A stretch of DNA of 30,526 nucleotides from contig JARRON010000024.1 of assembly GCA_037383845.1 (NCBI GenBank), forward strand, positions 1 through 30,526. Direction: 5' to 3'. The stretch comes from JARRON01 sp037383845 (GTDB taxonomy: Bacteria; Pseudomonadota; Gammaproteobacteria; Steroidobacterales; XN24). This document shows, piece by piece, positions 1 through 8,305 of the stretch. How positions within the stretch are numbered: position 1 is the first letter of the stretch; every line of letters begins with the position of its first letter. The notes below the pieces were generated by a model. The model had not been told where the DNA came from and searched no databases. It saw only the letters and a list, made by a program, of their open reading frames with translations. Position numbers and translations under genes: made by a program.

Positions 1-555
1 CTGTTCGGCGCTGTCCAGCTGACCATGTTCGCCGTCGCTCTGACGCGGGGCGAGAGATTTTCGCCCCTTGCCTGGCTTGGACTCGGCCTGGCGGCCGGCG
101 GGCTCGTCTACCTGGTCTCTCCGGGACTGACCGCCCCGCCGCTGGCGGGCGCGGCCCTGATGGCCGTGGCGGGGGTGGCCTGGGGCGTGTATTCCCTGCT
201 CGGCCAGGGGGTCGCCGATCCCCTCGGCGCCACCGCCGGGAACTTCCTTCGAGCCGTGCCTCTGGTGCTGCTGGTCAGCCTCCTGTTCTTCGGGGACTTC
301 CAGGCCACGGGGACCGGCGTTGCCCTGGCCGTCGCGTCGGGCGCTCTGACCTCCGGACTGGGTTACGTGGTCTGGTACGCCGCCCTCGGCGGGCTCACCG
401 CCGCGTCGGCGGCAACCGTGCAGCTTTCCGTCCCGGCCATTGCCGCTGCCGGCGGCGTGCTCCTGCTTGGCGAACCCCTGACGCCGCGACTGGTCGTGGC
501 CTCGGTGCTGACCCTGGGCGGCATCGCCATCGTCCTGTCACGCCGGCGCGGCTGA
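1..555 (+). CDS. EamA/DMT-family transporter, C-terminal part
   Basis: Truncated by the window start; the frame is open from base 1 and 184 residues are visible. They are almost entirely hydrophobic helices separated by short loops, with small-residue-rich segments such as GAALMAVAGVAWGVYSLLG and a late helix LTSGLGYVVWYAALGGL. This spacing, and the closing pattern 'P-A-I-A-A-A-G-G-V-L-L-L-G-E-P-L' followed by one last helix and a short basic tail (SRRRG), is characteristic of the second EamA repeat of drug/metabolite-type inner membrane exporters. The family usually has ten helices; the first repeat lies mostly upstream of the window. The substrate cannot be inferred. Confidence 0.85.
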   Translation: MFGAVQLTMFAVALTRGERFSPLAWLGLGLAAGGLVYLVSPGLTAPPLAGAALMAVAGVAWGVYSLLGQGVADPLGATAGNFLRAVPLVLLVSLLFFGDFQATGTGVALAVASGALTSGLGYVVWYAALGGLTAASAATVQLSVPAIAAAGGVLLLGEPLTPRLVVASVLTLGGIAIVLSRRRG

Positions 556-567
556 CGGACCGACAAG

Positions 568-595
568 AAAAAAGGCCCGCGCGAACGCGGGCCTT
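568..595 (-). terminator. Rho-independent terminator of the RNA-binding protein gene
   Basis: A perfect 10-bp GC-rich stem (572-581 with 586-595) closes a CGAA loop. On the minus strand it is followed by six T (568-573 read in reverse). It lies 76 bases past the stop of the minus-strand RRM gene. It also sits just past the stop of the plus-strand EamA gene, so it may act in both directions, although the T run serves only the minus strand. Confidence 0.85.
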
Positions 596-670
596 CAGAC
601 CGGGGCGGAGCCCTGGGGCGCCGCCCCGCCGGCGCGGAGTCACCCCCGCGCCGTCGGTCAGCAGGACGCC

Positions 671-961
671 TTACCAGCGACCACCACCGGACCGGGCGGG
701 ACGCTGCTCCCGCGGCCGGGCCTGGTTGACCTTGATGTTACGGCCGTTCAGGTCCTTTTCATTGAGGCCATCGATGGCCGCCTGGGCCTCGCCGTTATCG
801 GGCATTTCGACGAAGCCGAAACCCTTGGACTGGCCGGAGAACTTGTCAGTGATGACATTGGCGCTCGAGACGGTACCGAACTCAGCAAAGGCCTGACGCA
901 GCTCGTCCTCGGTCACGCTATAGGCCAGATTTCCAACATAGATATTCATACGTTCACTCAT
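671..961 (-). CDS. RRM-domain RNA-binding protein
   Basis: A 96-residue protein that is essentially one RNA recognition motif. RNP2 is IYVGNL (residues 7-12) and RNP1 is KGFGFVEM (46-53), both with the aromatic residues that stack on RNA. A short basic, Gly-rich tail follows (ARPREQRPARSGGGRW). Bacterial proteins of this type are small cytoplasmic RNA-binding or cold-induced proteins, but the target of this one is unknown. The ATG giving MSERMNIYVG was chosen; the next ATG (start at 949, MNIYVG) has a GAGTGA ahead of it and is equally possible. The longer open frame upstream lacks family similarity. It lies downstream of rhlE on the same strand, 106 bases away, so a shared role in RNA metabolism is plausible. 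Confidence 0.9.
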   Translation of the reverse strand: MSERMNIYVGNLAYSVTEDELRQAFAEFGTVSSANVITDKFSGQSKGFGFVEMPDNGEAQAAIDGLNEKDLNGRNIKVNQARPREQRPARSGGGRW

Positions 962-1026
962 TACAGAAAGTGGCTTGACGAGAAAGTTCTGCGGCTGGCG
1001 GCCAAGCTCACGAACCACCGCCACAG

Positions 1027-1046
1027 TTTCGCCATCCGCGGCGAAA
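1027..1046 (-). other. stem-loop between rhlE and the RRM gene
   Basis: A perfect 7-bp stem (1027-1033 with 1040-1046) with a 6-base loop, starting 21 bases past the rhlE stop. It lacks a T run on the minus strand, so it is not a good intrinsic terminator. It could be an RNA-processing or stabilising hairpin, or part of the leader of the RNA-binding protein gene. Confidence 0.35.
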
Positions 1047-1067
1047 TCGAATCAGTTGTTCCCCGGC

Positions 1068-2339
1068 TCAGGCCCGCGCCCGGTGCCCACGCGCGTTTTT
1101 TCCCCGGGAATGACGGTTGCGCTGCCGGTCGGCACTCTCCGTCCGGCGCTGCCCGCCACCGTGGCGGCCGCCCCGTCCGTTAACAATGGGCTCGGGGCGG
1201 ATGGACGGATCCGGCTCGTAGCCAGCCAGCACCGTGCGGGGAAGCTCCCGACCCAGCAGGCGTTCGATGCCGTTCAGCAATCCGGCCTCGTCGACGCAAA
1301 CCAGGGACACGGCCTCGCCCTCGTTACCCGCCCGGCCGGTGCGGCCGATGCGGTGCACATAGTCCTCGGGGACGTGGGGCAGCTCGAAGTTGACCACGTG
1401 GGGCAGCTGGTCGATGTCCAGGCCCCGGGCCGCGATGTCCGTGGCGACAAGCACGCGGACCGCGCCGCGCTTGAAGTCCGCCAGAGCCCGCGTGCGGGCC
1501 GCCTGGCTCTTGTTCCCATGGATGGCCGCCGCCGACAGACCGTCCTGTTCCAGCTGCCTCGCCAGGCGGTTGGCGCCGTGCTTGGTGCGTGTGAACACCA
1601 GCACCTGGCGCCAGTCTCCCGAGCCGATGAGCCAGGACAGCAGTTCGCGCTTGCGCCCCTTGTCCACCGGGTGCACCCGCTGGGCGACCAGTTCCGCCGG
1701 CGTGTTCCTCGGCGCGACGTCGATGGAAACAGGGTCCGTCAACAAGTCGTCGGCCAGGCGGCGTATGTCGTTGGAGAAAGTGGCGGAAAACAGCAGATTC
1801 TGGCGGGCGCGTGGGAGCATCGCGAGCACCCGGCGGATGTCGCGGATGAAGCCCATGTCCAGCATGCGGTCGGCCTCGTCGAGAACCAGTGTCTCTACCC
1901 GCGAGAGGTCCACCGTGCCCTGGCCGGCATGGTCCAGCAAGCGACCCGGTGTGGCGACCAGGATGTCCACGCCGCGCCTCAGGGCTGCAACCTGGGGGTT
2001 GATGTTCACACCGCCGAAAATGACCGCCGATCTGAGAGGAAGATGGCGGCCGTAGGTGCGCACGCTGGCTTCCACCTGGGCGGCAAGCTCCCGGGTCGGC
2101 GTAAGCACCAGTGCCCGGACCTGCCTCCCGGACGCCTTGCCCGAATCCATCAGCCGATGCAGCAGGGGCAAAGTGAAGCCGGCCGTCTTGCCGGTGCCGG
2201 TCTGGGCGCCCGCAAGCACGTCCCGGCCCGCCATGATGACAGGGATCGCCTGAGTCTGGACGGGGGTCGGGCACTCGTAGCCCGCGTCCGCGACTGCGCG
2301 GACGAGCTCGGCCTTCAGGCCGAGAGAAGAAAATGACAT
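1068..2339 (-). CDS. rhlE: DEAD-box ATP-dependent RNA helicase RhlE
   Basis: A 423-residue cytoplasmic ATP-dependent RNA unwinding enzyme, of the type involved in ribosome assembly and RNA decay. All helicase motifs are present: Q motif GYECPTPVQTQAIP (20-33), motif I AQTGTGKT (45-52), Ia PTRELA (81-86), Ib TPGR (130-133), II DEAD (154-157), III SAT (185-187), IV LVFTRT (247-252), V ATDIAARGLD (299-308) and VI HRIGRTGR (329-336). A basic, disordered tail rich in Arg, Gly and His replaces any folded RNA-binding domain, as usual for RhlE. The start MSFSSLGL matches the family and has an AGGAGC about 12 bases upstream. Assignment to RhlE over other DEAD-box groups rests on length, N-terminus and tail type. 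Confidence 0.93.
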   Translation of the reverse strand: MSFSSLGLKAELVRAVADAGYECPTPVQTQAIPVIMAGRDVLAGAQTGTGKTAGFTLPLLHRLMDSGKASGRQVRALVLTPTRELAAQVEASVRTYGRHLPLRSAVIFGGVNINPQVAALRRGVDILVATPGRLLDHAGQGTVDLSRVETLVLDEADRMLDMGFIRDIRRVLAMLPRARQNLLFSATFSNDIRRLADDLLTDPVSIDVAPRNTPAELVAQRVHPVDKGRKRELLSWLIGSGDWRQVLVFTRTKHGANRLARQLEQDGLSAAAIHGNKSQAARTRALADFKRGAVRVLVATDIAARGLDIDQLPHVVNFELPHVPEDYVHRIGRTGRAGNEGEAVSLVCVDEAGLLNGIERLLGRELPRTVLAGYEPDPSIRPEPIVNGRGGRHGGGQRRTESADRQRNRHSRGKNARGHRARA

Positions 2340-2529
2340 CTGTTGAATATGCTCCTGGGCAATGCCTACCCAGTGCTACGCGCCCCGGGGCCGGTCTAGG
2401 CTCAAAGTTCTGAATCGAGGCTAGCCGGATGGGGTTTACCGCGAGATGCTGCTACCGACCGGGGGTGGCAGCCGGCAGGCACGGTAACAGAACGCACGGC
2501 ATTACACAAAATTATTTTCGGCTGCCCTG

Positions 2530-2543
2530 GCCGGCGGACCGGC
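2530..2543 (-). terminator. possible weak terminator after the MepK-like gene
   Basis: A 5-bp GC stem with a 4-base loop (2530-2534 with 2539-2543) lies just past the stop of the minus-strand gene. An A/T-rich stretch follows in the direction of transcription after about ten bases. The stem is short and the T tract is displaced, so this is tentative. The remaining intergenic sequence up to 2340-2546 holds nothing else recognisable. Confidence 0.25.
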
Positions 2544-2546
2544 GTC

Positions 2547-3092
2547 TCACCAGCGACGGACCCGGCCGGTGTCCAGGTGCACGAAGTTCGACGACGCGTA
2601 GTAACCGACCCCGCCCTGGGCGAGCGAAATGCCAGCGTCGCGCAGCTTCGCGGTGTCCAGGTCGCTCAGCCTGACGTCGATGGCCTTGCCAAGGGTGTGC
2701 TGGCTTTTGCGGGCCACGCCCCGGCCGGCCTTTCGCAGCGCCTCGTTGGTGGTCGGCGAGCGGTAGCCGGAGATGATCTCGTAGGTCCCGTCGCTCCCGG
2801 TCAGGCGCTGGACCCCATGGAGGATGTCGAACAAAGCGGGATCCATCGCGGTCACGTCATCCGTGCGGAAATCCCTCAGCAGCTGGTTGAGTTCCGCGAG
2901 CCCGTCGTCAAGATAACGGCCACCCTCGAAATAGGTAACCCTGGCGCGCTCGCCGGTGTGCAGATGAGAAAAAGCCAGCGTGCGCGGGGTCTCGGCAGCC
3001 AGCAGGCGGCCCACCGGAGACATCGCCAGCGCCGTGGCGCCCATGCCGGCAAGGAAGCGTCTGCGCGTGGTGTCCGTCGCCTTGGATGTCAT
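2547..3092 (-). CDS. mepK: MepK/YcbK-like (DUF882, M15-fold) murein endopeptidase, Tat-exported
   Basis: A 181-residue protein with a twin-arginine signal (TTRRRFLAGMGATALAMS, residues 8-25) ending near LLAAE, so it should reach the periplasm already folded. The body is the YcbK/DUF882 fold of LAS-type metallopeptidases. Zinc ligands are recognisable as H132 and D139 in SQHTLGKAIDV, and H172 in FVHLDTG; ISGYRSPTTNEAL is the typical preceding motif. E. coli MepK cleaves D,D and L,D (3-3) peptidoglycan crosslinks. The ATG chosen has GAGGTGA ten bases upstream and places the Tat motif at the N-terminus; an in-frame extension upstream has no signal-peptide logic. It is divergent from ldtD, 101 bases away. 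Confidence 0.88.
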   Translation of the reverse strand: MTSKATDTTRRRFLAGMGATALAMSPVGRLLAAETPRTLAFSHLHTGERARVTYFEGGRYLDDGLAELNQLLRDFRTDDVTAMDPALFDILHGVQRLTGSDGTYEIISGYRSPTTNEALRKAGRGVARKSQHTLGKAIDVRLSDLDTAKLRDAGISLAQGGVGYYASSNFVHLDTGRVRRW

Positions 3093-3154
3093 GTCGCTGT
3101 GTTCACCTCGGGGGTCATGCGTGATCTGCCGAAGGATAGAGCCGGCAGAGGGCG

Positions 3155-3160
3155 TAGAAT
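3155..3160 (+). promoter_or_regulatory. candidate -10 element for ldtD
   Basis: TAGAAT lies 33 bases ahead of the ldtD start, followed by G as in the other -10-like boxes of this window (11161, 26812). No convincing -35 box is visible at the right distance, so the call rests on the hexamer and its position only. Confidence 0.3.
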
Positions 3161-3193
3161 GCCGACGGTTCCTCAAAAGCCAGGGATTTTTTC

Positions 3194-4846
3194 ATGATGC
3201 GTCGCATTATGCCAGCCGTCGCGCTCCTCGCCCTTTCCTGCGCCGCCCCCGCCACGACCCTGGATCCGGCCGGCGAGGCGCTGCGCCGGGCCGTGGAAGC
3301 GCTGGCGGAAGAGCCGGCCATCCGGGACGAGGGGGTCACGGATTTCCGGCTCATCAGCAACTTCTATTCCGGCCGCGATTTCCGTCCCGCATGGACCGAT
3401 CCCCGTCGCATCGACGTATTGATGTCCCTGTTGCGCGACGCGGACCTGGAAGGCCTGCGCCCCGAGGATTACCACCTCCGCCGCCTTGAGTCCCTGCTGG
3501 CGTTGCCCGCCGACGGGCACGGCCAGGCCGAGCGGCTGGCCGAGCGGGACATCCTGCTCACCGATGCCCTGGCCCGGTACGCCTTCCATCTGCGTTTCGG
3601 CAAGGTGGACCCGTCCCAGCTCGACGCTGCCTGGAACCTCTCACGGCAACTGGGTGACATTTCCCCCGTGGAGTTCCTGGCCGACACCGTCGCTGCCCCG
3701 GATCTCCGGGCGGCGGTGCAGCCGGATTATTTCTCCGGGCCGGCATATGCCGCCTACCGCCAGACCCTGGCGGACTACCGCCGGGTCCGCGATGCCGGCG
3801 GCTGGCCCGCGATTCCCGACGGGCCCACGCTGAAGCCCGGCATGGAGGATGCCCGCGTGCCGGATCTTCGGCGCTACCTGGCGGCGACCGGCGACCTCAG
3901 GGACGGGGACCTGCCGGCTGCGAATGAGCCCGCCCGGTACGACGCGGCGACGGAAGCCGCCGTCCGGCGCTTCCAGGCGCGCCACGCCCTGGACGTGGAC
4001 GGGGCGGTAGGCCGCGACACCCTGGCCGCCATGAACACTCCGGTCCAGGCCAGGATCGACCAGCTGCGGGTGAACATGGAGAGGCTGCGCTGGGTATTCC
4101 GCGACCTTGAGGACGATTTCCTCATCGTCAACATCGCCGGGTTCAAGGCTCTGCTGGTGGAGGACGGTCAGATCGCCTGGACCACCCGCGTGGTGGTGGG
4201 ACGACCCTACCGCCAGACGCCCGTGTTCCAGTCCACCATGACCTACCTGGTATTCAACCCGACCTGGACCGTGCCGCCCACGATCCTCCGCAAGGACGTC
4301 CTGCCCAGGGTCCGGGCCGACATCGGCTACCTCGCCAACCAGCACATGGAGGTCATTGATTCCACCGGCCGCCCGGTGGATCCGGCGACGGTGGACTGGT
4401 CCGGCGGCAGCATCCCCTACCAGATCCGGCAGAAACCGGGACCATGGAACTCCATGGGGCTCGTGAAGTTCATGTTCCCGAACGAGCATTTCGTCTTCCT
4501 CCATGACACGCCCAACAAGGAGCTGTTCGGGAAGGCCGACAGGACGTTCAGCTCCGGCTGCATCCGCACCGAGCGCCCCCTGGAGCTTGCGGAGCGCCTG
4601 CTGGCGGGACAGGAAGACTGGAACGCAGACAGCATCCGGGCGCTGGTGGCATCCGGGGAAACGAAGACAGTCGTGCTGGAGCGTCCCCTCACGGTGATGC
4701 TGATGTACTGGACGGTAGGCTTCGACGCCAACTGGCAGCCTGTCTTCTACCGGGACGTTTACGACCGGGACGGCCGCGTGCTGGAGGCCCTCGATGCCCC
4801 CTTCAGGTTCCGCCCCCCGGAAGGCTACGAGGACGCCGTCAGGTAA
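3194..4846 (+). CDS. ldtD: L,D-transpeptidase LdtD (YcbB-like)
   Basis: A 550-residue periplasmic enzyme that makes 3-3 (meso-DAP to meso-DAP) peptidoglycan crosslinks. It has an N-terminal signal peptide (hydrophobic residues 7-20), then a scaffold domain (about 45-215), then a peptidoglycan-binding domain 1 around residues 222-283 (YDAATEAAVRRFQARH, VDGAVGRDTLAAMN). The YkuD catalytic domain spans about 305-475, with H437 in FLHDTP and the nucleophile C456 in FSSGCIR. Domain order and size agree with E. coli LdtD (about 615 residues). The signal peptide ends near LALSC, but its -3 residue does not fit a lipobox well. It has two possible ATG starts, one codon apart. It is divergent from the MepK-like gene and converges with the cytochrome gene 12 bases away. 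Confidence 0.92.
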   Translation: MMRRIMPAVALLALSCAAPATTLDPAGEALRRAVEALAEEPAIRDEGVTDFRLISNFYSGRDFRPAWTDPRRIDVLMSLLRDADLEGLRPEDYHLRRLESLLALPADGHGQAERLAERDILLTDALARYAFHLRFGKVDPSQLDAAWNLSRQLGDISPVEFLADTVAAPDLRAAVQPDYFSGPAYAAYRQTLADYRRVRDAGGWPAIPDGPTLKPGMEDARVPDLRRYLAATGDLRDGDLPAANEPARYDAATEAAVRRFQARHALDVDGAVGRDTLAAMNTPVQARIDQLRVNMERLRWVFRDLEDDFLIVNIAGFKALLVEDGQIAWTTRVVVGRPYRQTPVFQSTMTYLVFNPTWTVPPTILRKDVLPRVRADIGYLANQHMEVIDSTGRPVDPATVDWSGGSIPYQIRQKPGPWNSMGLVKFMFPNEHFVFLHDTPNKELFGKADRTFSSGCIRTERPLELAERLLAGQEDWNADSIRALVASGETKTVVLERPLTVMLMYWTVGFDANWQPVFYRDVYDRDGRVLEALDAPFRFRPPEGYEDAVR

Positions 4847-4858
4847 TTCAGCCGTGGA

Positions 4859-7168
4859 TCAGTCGCCGAGCTGATCCAGCAGATCCTGCACCCGCGGGTC
4901 CGAGGGCCGCAGCTGCCCGAGCTGCCGCGCGTACCGGCTGGCGGCCTCCACGTCGCCGCTGCGCAGGCAGGTGCTGATCAGCGCCCACAGCACGTCCGGG
5001 TCCGCTGCGTGGCGCGCGTGGGCTTCTTCGAGCTGCGCCAGCGCTTCTGACCGGTTTCCCTGGCCGTCCAGCGCCACGGCATAAACGTACCGGAACCGGG
5101 TGTTGTCCGGCGCAAGCTCAACGGCCCTCGCGAGGGATTCCAGGGCTCCGGCCCTGTCACCGGCCCGAATCCTGTGCAGGCCGTTGGCATGATGAAGAGA
5201 CGCGCTCTTCGGAACGCGCCCCAGGCCGCGCCGAAGGACTACCCCGGCGCCGGCTTCGTCGCCCCGCCTGGCAAGGAGATCGGCCAGGTTGCCGTAGGCC
5301 GGCTCAAAGTCCGGGTCCAGGACCAGTGCGGCCCTGTACTGTGCCTCCGCCGTCTCCGCGTCGCCCGCGGCAGCGTACAGGTTGCCCAGGTTCAGCCGGG
5401 AAGCCGGCCGGTCCAGGCTGGCACGCTGCGCGTCAACGTAGTCCGTCAGCGCCCCAGCCAGCCGATCCCGCGTCTCCGGCTCCAGTGATCCCGGATCTGC
5501 CCCGGCCAGCAGCCGCGCCGCCTCGATGCGTACGCCCAGCACGGGATCCGTCAGCAGGGGCTCCACCAGCGGCAGCCGCTCCGGCACCGGAACCGAGCGG
5601 ACGACACCGAGCGCGGCCAGGCGCACTGCCGGATCCGGGTCGGAGAGGGCGTCCGCTGCTACCGAAAGGCTTTCCTGCCCCGGGTAGGCGGCGAGCAGGG
5701 ACAGGGCGGAGGCGCGCACGATGGCCGGCTGGCCCGCGTCCTGAGAAATCCGCCGCAGCCCGGCCCCCGCCCCGATCGCGCCTCTTCCCGCGGCAGCGAA
5801 GGTCGGACCGAAATCCTGCAGTCCCCGGGCGTCACGGCCCAGCCATTCCCTGACCGCCGCCGTGGTCCAGCCGGCCGGGCGGTCTCCGTGGCAGGCCCCG
5901 CAGGCGTCGGTGACGCCGAGAGACTCGGCCAGGTCCGGCCGGGGCACGCGGAAGCTGTGGTCCCGGCGCGGATCCACCACCATGTAATCGCGGCTGGGCA
6001 TGTGGCAGTCGCGGCATCCGGGAGCGCCGGCGGAGGGGGCGTGCCGGCTGTGTTCAGCCGTATCGTAGTGGTCCGGGAGATGGCACTGGGCGCAGACCGC
6101 GTCACCGTCGGCCTTCAGCTCCAGGCTGTGGGGATCGTGGCAGTCGCTGCAGATCACGCCGGCGGCATACATCCGGCTTTGCCGAAAGGAACCGTAGACG
6201 TAGACCTCGTCGCGGATCTGCCCGTCCGGGAAGTACAGCGGCTCGGTGACCGGCGCCGGCACGTAGCTGTCCATCAGCGGACGGCCATGGTGATACTCGG
6301 CGCTGATGGGAGCTCGCCGGGCATGGCAGCGACCGCAGGCCTCCACCTGGTCGGTTCGCGGCTCGCCGCCGCGTATGGACAGCGTCGTGGCCCCGTCCTC
6401 CAGGACCCGGGTGCGCCCCTCCAGGCCGAAATCCGCAATCAGCCCGGAACCGGCGGCGAGCCTGCTCTCGCGCGCCCGCGCCACGTGCAGTGAGCCGGGG
6501 CCATGGCATGCCTCGCAGGCCACGTCCACGTCGGTCCAGGTCGAATCGAAGGTGTCGTTCTTCGGATCGTAGTTTTTGCGGTAGCCCGTGGAGTGACAGT
6601 CCGCGCACATGTAATTCCAGTTCTGCGCCGGCTTTGTCCAGTGCAGCTCGTCATCGGCAGGGATGATCTCGTCGCCGTAGACGTGGAACCAGCGCTGCCC
6701 GCCGTCATTCCCTGGCCTGGTGTCCCAGGCCAGCCCCAGCGCCTGCAGGCGCCCGTCGGCGAACTCCACCAGGTACTGCTGGAGCGGCTCGACGCCGAAG
6801 GTCCAGGTGATCTCGAAGTCACCCATCTCTCCGCCGGGACCGTCGGTGCGCACGAAGAACCTGCCGTCCCGCCGGAAGAACGTCGAGACCACGCCGCCGT
6901 GCTCGTAGCTGGCATCGGCGAAATCGCCCAGCACGGTCTCGTCGCTGGCCGGCTGCATCGCCAGATCGTGGTGGGAGCCACGCCAGGCCAGTGTCTCGGC
7001 CTGGTGGCACTCGGCGCAGACCTGCAGACCGACGAACCCGGGCGACGGCGACTCCTGCGTCACCGCGGCGGAATCAGCCCGGGCGGACGCGTCCGGGGCC
7101 GGCTCGGGGGCGCAGCCGGCCAGTAGCAGCAGCGCGGCGGCCAGGGCAAGAATCGGGGGACGGGGCAT
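4859..7168 (-). CDS. octaheme c-type cytochrome lipoprotein with HEAT and TPR repeats
   Basis: A 769-residue protein with a lipoprotein signal peptide (LLLAGC, Cys19). Eight CXXCH haem-attachment motifs lie in the first 430 residues, with first Cys at 51, 188, 218, 278, 340, 359, 385 and 423. The motif spacing and the WRGSHHDLAM and CADCHSTGY segments resemble cytochrome c554-type multihaem proteins. After the haem domain come HEAT-like repeats (about 460-590: SALSLLAAYPGQ, AALGVVRSVPVPERL, EAARLLAG), then tetratricopeptide repeats (about 600-760: NLGNLYAAAGDAETAEAQYR, YGNLADLLARRGDEAGA). It should be exported unfolded, receive haem from the Ccm system and be anchored by lipid at the envelope. 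Electron donor and acceptor are unknown; no redox partner is adjacent. Confidence 0.9.
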   Translation of the reverse strand: MPRPPILALAAALLLLAGCAPEPAPDASARADSAAVTQESPSPGFVGLQVCAECHQAETLAWRGSHHDLAMQPASDETVLGDFADASYEHGGVVSTFFRRDGRFFVRTDGPGGEMGDFEITWTFGVEPLQQYLVEFADGRLQALGLAWDTRPGNDGGQRWFHVYGDEIIPADDELHWTKPAQNWNYMCADCHSTGYRKNYDPKNDTFDSTWTDVDVACEACHGPGSLHVARARESRLAAGSGLIADFGLEGRTRVLEDGATTLSIRGGEPRTDQVEACGRCHARRAPISAEYHHGRPLMDSYVPAPVTEPLYFPDGQIRDEVYVYGSFRQSRMYAAGVICSDCHDPHSLELKADGDAVCAQCHLPDHYDTAEHSRHAPSAGAPGCRDCHMPSRDYMVVDPRRDHSFRVPRPDLAESLGVTDACGACHGDRPAGWTTAAVREWLGRDARGLQDFGPTFAAAGRGAIGAGAGLRRISQDAGQPAIVRASALSLLAAYPGQESLSVAADALSDPDPAVRLAALGVVRSVPVPERLPLVEPLLTDPVLGVRIEAARLLAGADPGSLEPETRDRLAGALTDYVDAQRASLDRPASRLNLGNLYAAAGDAETAEAQYRAALVLDPDFEPAYGNLADLLARRGDEAGAGVVLRRGLGRVPKSASLHHANGLHRIRAGDRAGALESLARAVELAPDNTRFRYVYAVALDGQGNRSEALAQLEEAHARHAADPDVLWALISTCLRSGDVEAASRYARQLGQLRPSDPRVQDLLDQLGD

Positions 7169-7271
7169 GTCGCTGCTAATTCTAACGGCAGTACTGCCCG
7201 GACACTGCCCCGGCGGGCGGCCCGGTGCCGGCGGTTTCCCGGCATGAACGGCCGGGACCGGACGGCACGGG

Positions 7272-7287
7272 GCCCGCCTCGGCGGGC
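7272..7287 (-). terminator. possible hairpin after the HAD gene
   Basis: A perfect 6-bp stem, GCCCGC with GCGGGC around a CTCG loop, begins four bases past the stop of the minus-strand HAD gene. No T run follows, so it may be a 3'-end stabilising hairpin or a weak terminator. Confidence 0.3.
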
Positions 7288-7291
7288 GGCA

Positions 7292-8275
7292 CTAGAACCC
7301 GTAGACCCGGGACCAGTCGTCCTTCATGTCCACGACCACCCAGCCCTGGTCGTCAGCCTGGTCGAGGGCCTTGTCCAGGCGGCCGGACGCGGATTCCCGG
7401 TCATAGGCCCATTCCCGCTCGCCGTCGGTGTGGTGGATGATCACGCCCAGCCGCCGGCCGTCACCGGCGGTGGTCCACTGCAGCATCTGCAGGTCGCCGT
7501 CGGAGTTGCCGAAAGCCGCGATGGGCCGCCGGCCGATGTGCTCGTGGATACCCACCGGCTTGCCTTCCTTGTCGTCGATGAAATTCATTTCGGGCAGGCG
7601 GACCAGGACCGGCTCCCCGTCGCGGATCTCGAACTTCGTCTTGATACTGCTGCCCACGACCTGCTCCGGCGGGATGCCGTAGACCTCGTAGGACCAGGGA
7701 CGGATGAACTCTATGCCGCCCCCGGAGACGATCCAGGTGTGGAAACCATTGGCCCTGAGGTAGGCGAGCAGTTCCAGCATGGGCTGGAACACCAGGTCCG
7801 TGAAGGGCCGCTGGAAGCGTGGATGTTCCGCGGTGGCCAGCCAGTCGGCGACGATCTCTTCGAACTCCGCGGTGGTATTGCCGGCGTGGCTGGCCATCAC
7901 CAGCTCGATGATGGCCTCGTGGCCGCCGGCGGCCAGGGTCTTCATGTCGCCCTCCAGGGCCGCCTTGAAGGGCTGGGTGGTCTTCCACTCCGGGTGTTCA
8001 GGCGCCAGGGCCCGGATCCGGTCCAGGGCGAAGAACAGCTGGAAATAGGCCGGCTGCTCGGACCACAGTGTCCCGTCGTTGTCGAAAACGGCGATGCGCT
8101 CGGCAGCGGGGACGAAGTCCGGCGAGCCCGGATCCGTCACGGCCCCGACGAACGCCAGGATGGCGGTCCTGGCCGCGCCGTCCTTCCACGACGGCAGCGG
8201 CGCTTCCGCCAGGCTGGCGCCGGCCTGCAGACAAAACAGCAGCGCCAGCGTGATCCGGAAGATAACGTTCTGCAT
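7292..8275 (-). CDS. exported HAD-superfamily phosphatase
   Basis: A 327-residue protein with a Sec signal peptide (residues 1-23, ending ASLAEA). The HAD catalytic motifs are in order: FDNDGTL (D65 nucleophile, D67 acid/base), the Ser of VSGGG (about 184), and GNSDGD (256-261) for Mg2+ binding. The long helical insert between motifs I and II is a cap domain, as in phosphoserine-phosphatase-like HADs. A periplasmic location makes serine biosynthesis unlikely; it probably dephosphorylates an external or periplasmic compound. The ATG chosen has GGAGAAGGTG just upstream and starts the signal peptide directly. It lies downstream of the sulfatase on the same strand, with a strong hairpin between, so an operon with partial transcription past the hairpin is likely. 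Confidence 0.87.
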   Translation of the reverse strand: MQNVIFRITLALLFCLQAGASLAEAPLPSWKDGAARTAILAFVGAVTDPGSPDFVPAAERIAVFDNDGTLWSEQPAYFQLFFALDRIRALAPEHPEWKTTQPFKAALEGDMKTLAAGGHEAIIELVMASHAGNTTAEFEEIVADWLATAEHPRFQRPFTDLVFQPMLELLAYLRANGFHTWIVSGGGIEFIRPWSYEVYGIPPEQVVGSSIKTKFEIRDGEPVLVRLPEMNFIDDKEGKPVGIHEHIGRRPIAAFGNSDGDLQMLQWTTAGDGRRLGVIIHHTDGEREWAYDRESASGRLDKALDQADDQGWVVVDMKDDWSRVYGF

Positions 8276-8305
8276 TGGCACCTTCTCCAGTATCGTGACA
8301 AAGAC

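Noticed and set aside
975..2336. 453-codon open frame on the plus strand opposite rhlE
   Set aside because: It is antisense to all helicase motifs and has no recognisable domain; long shadow frames are expected at this GC content.
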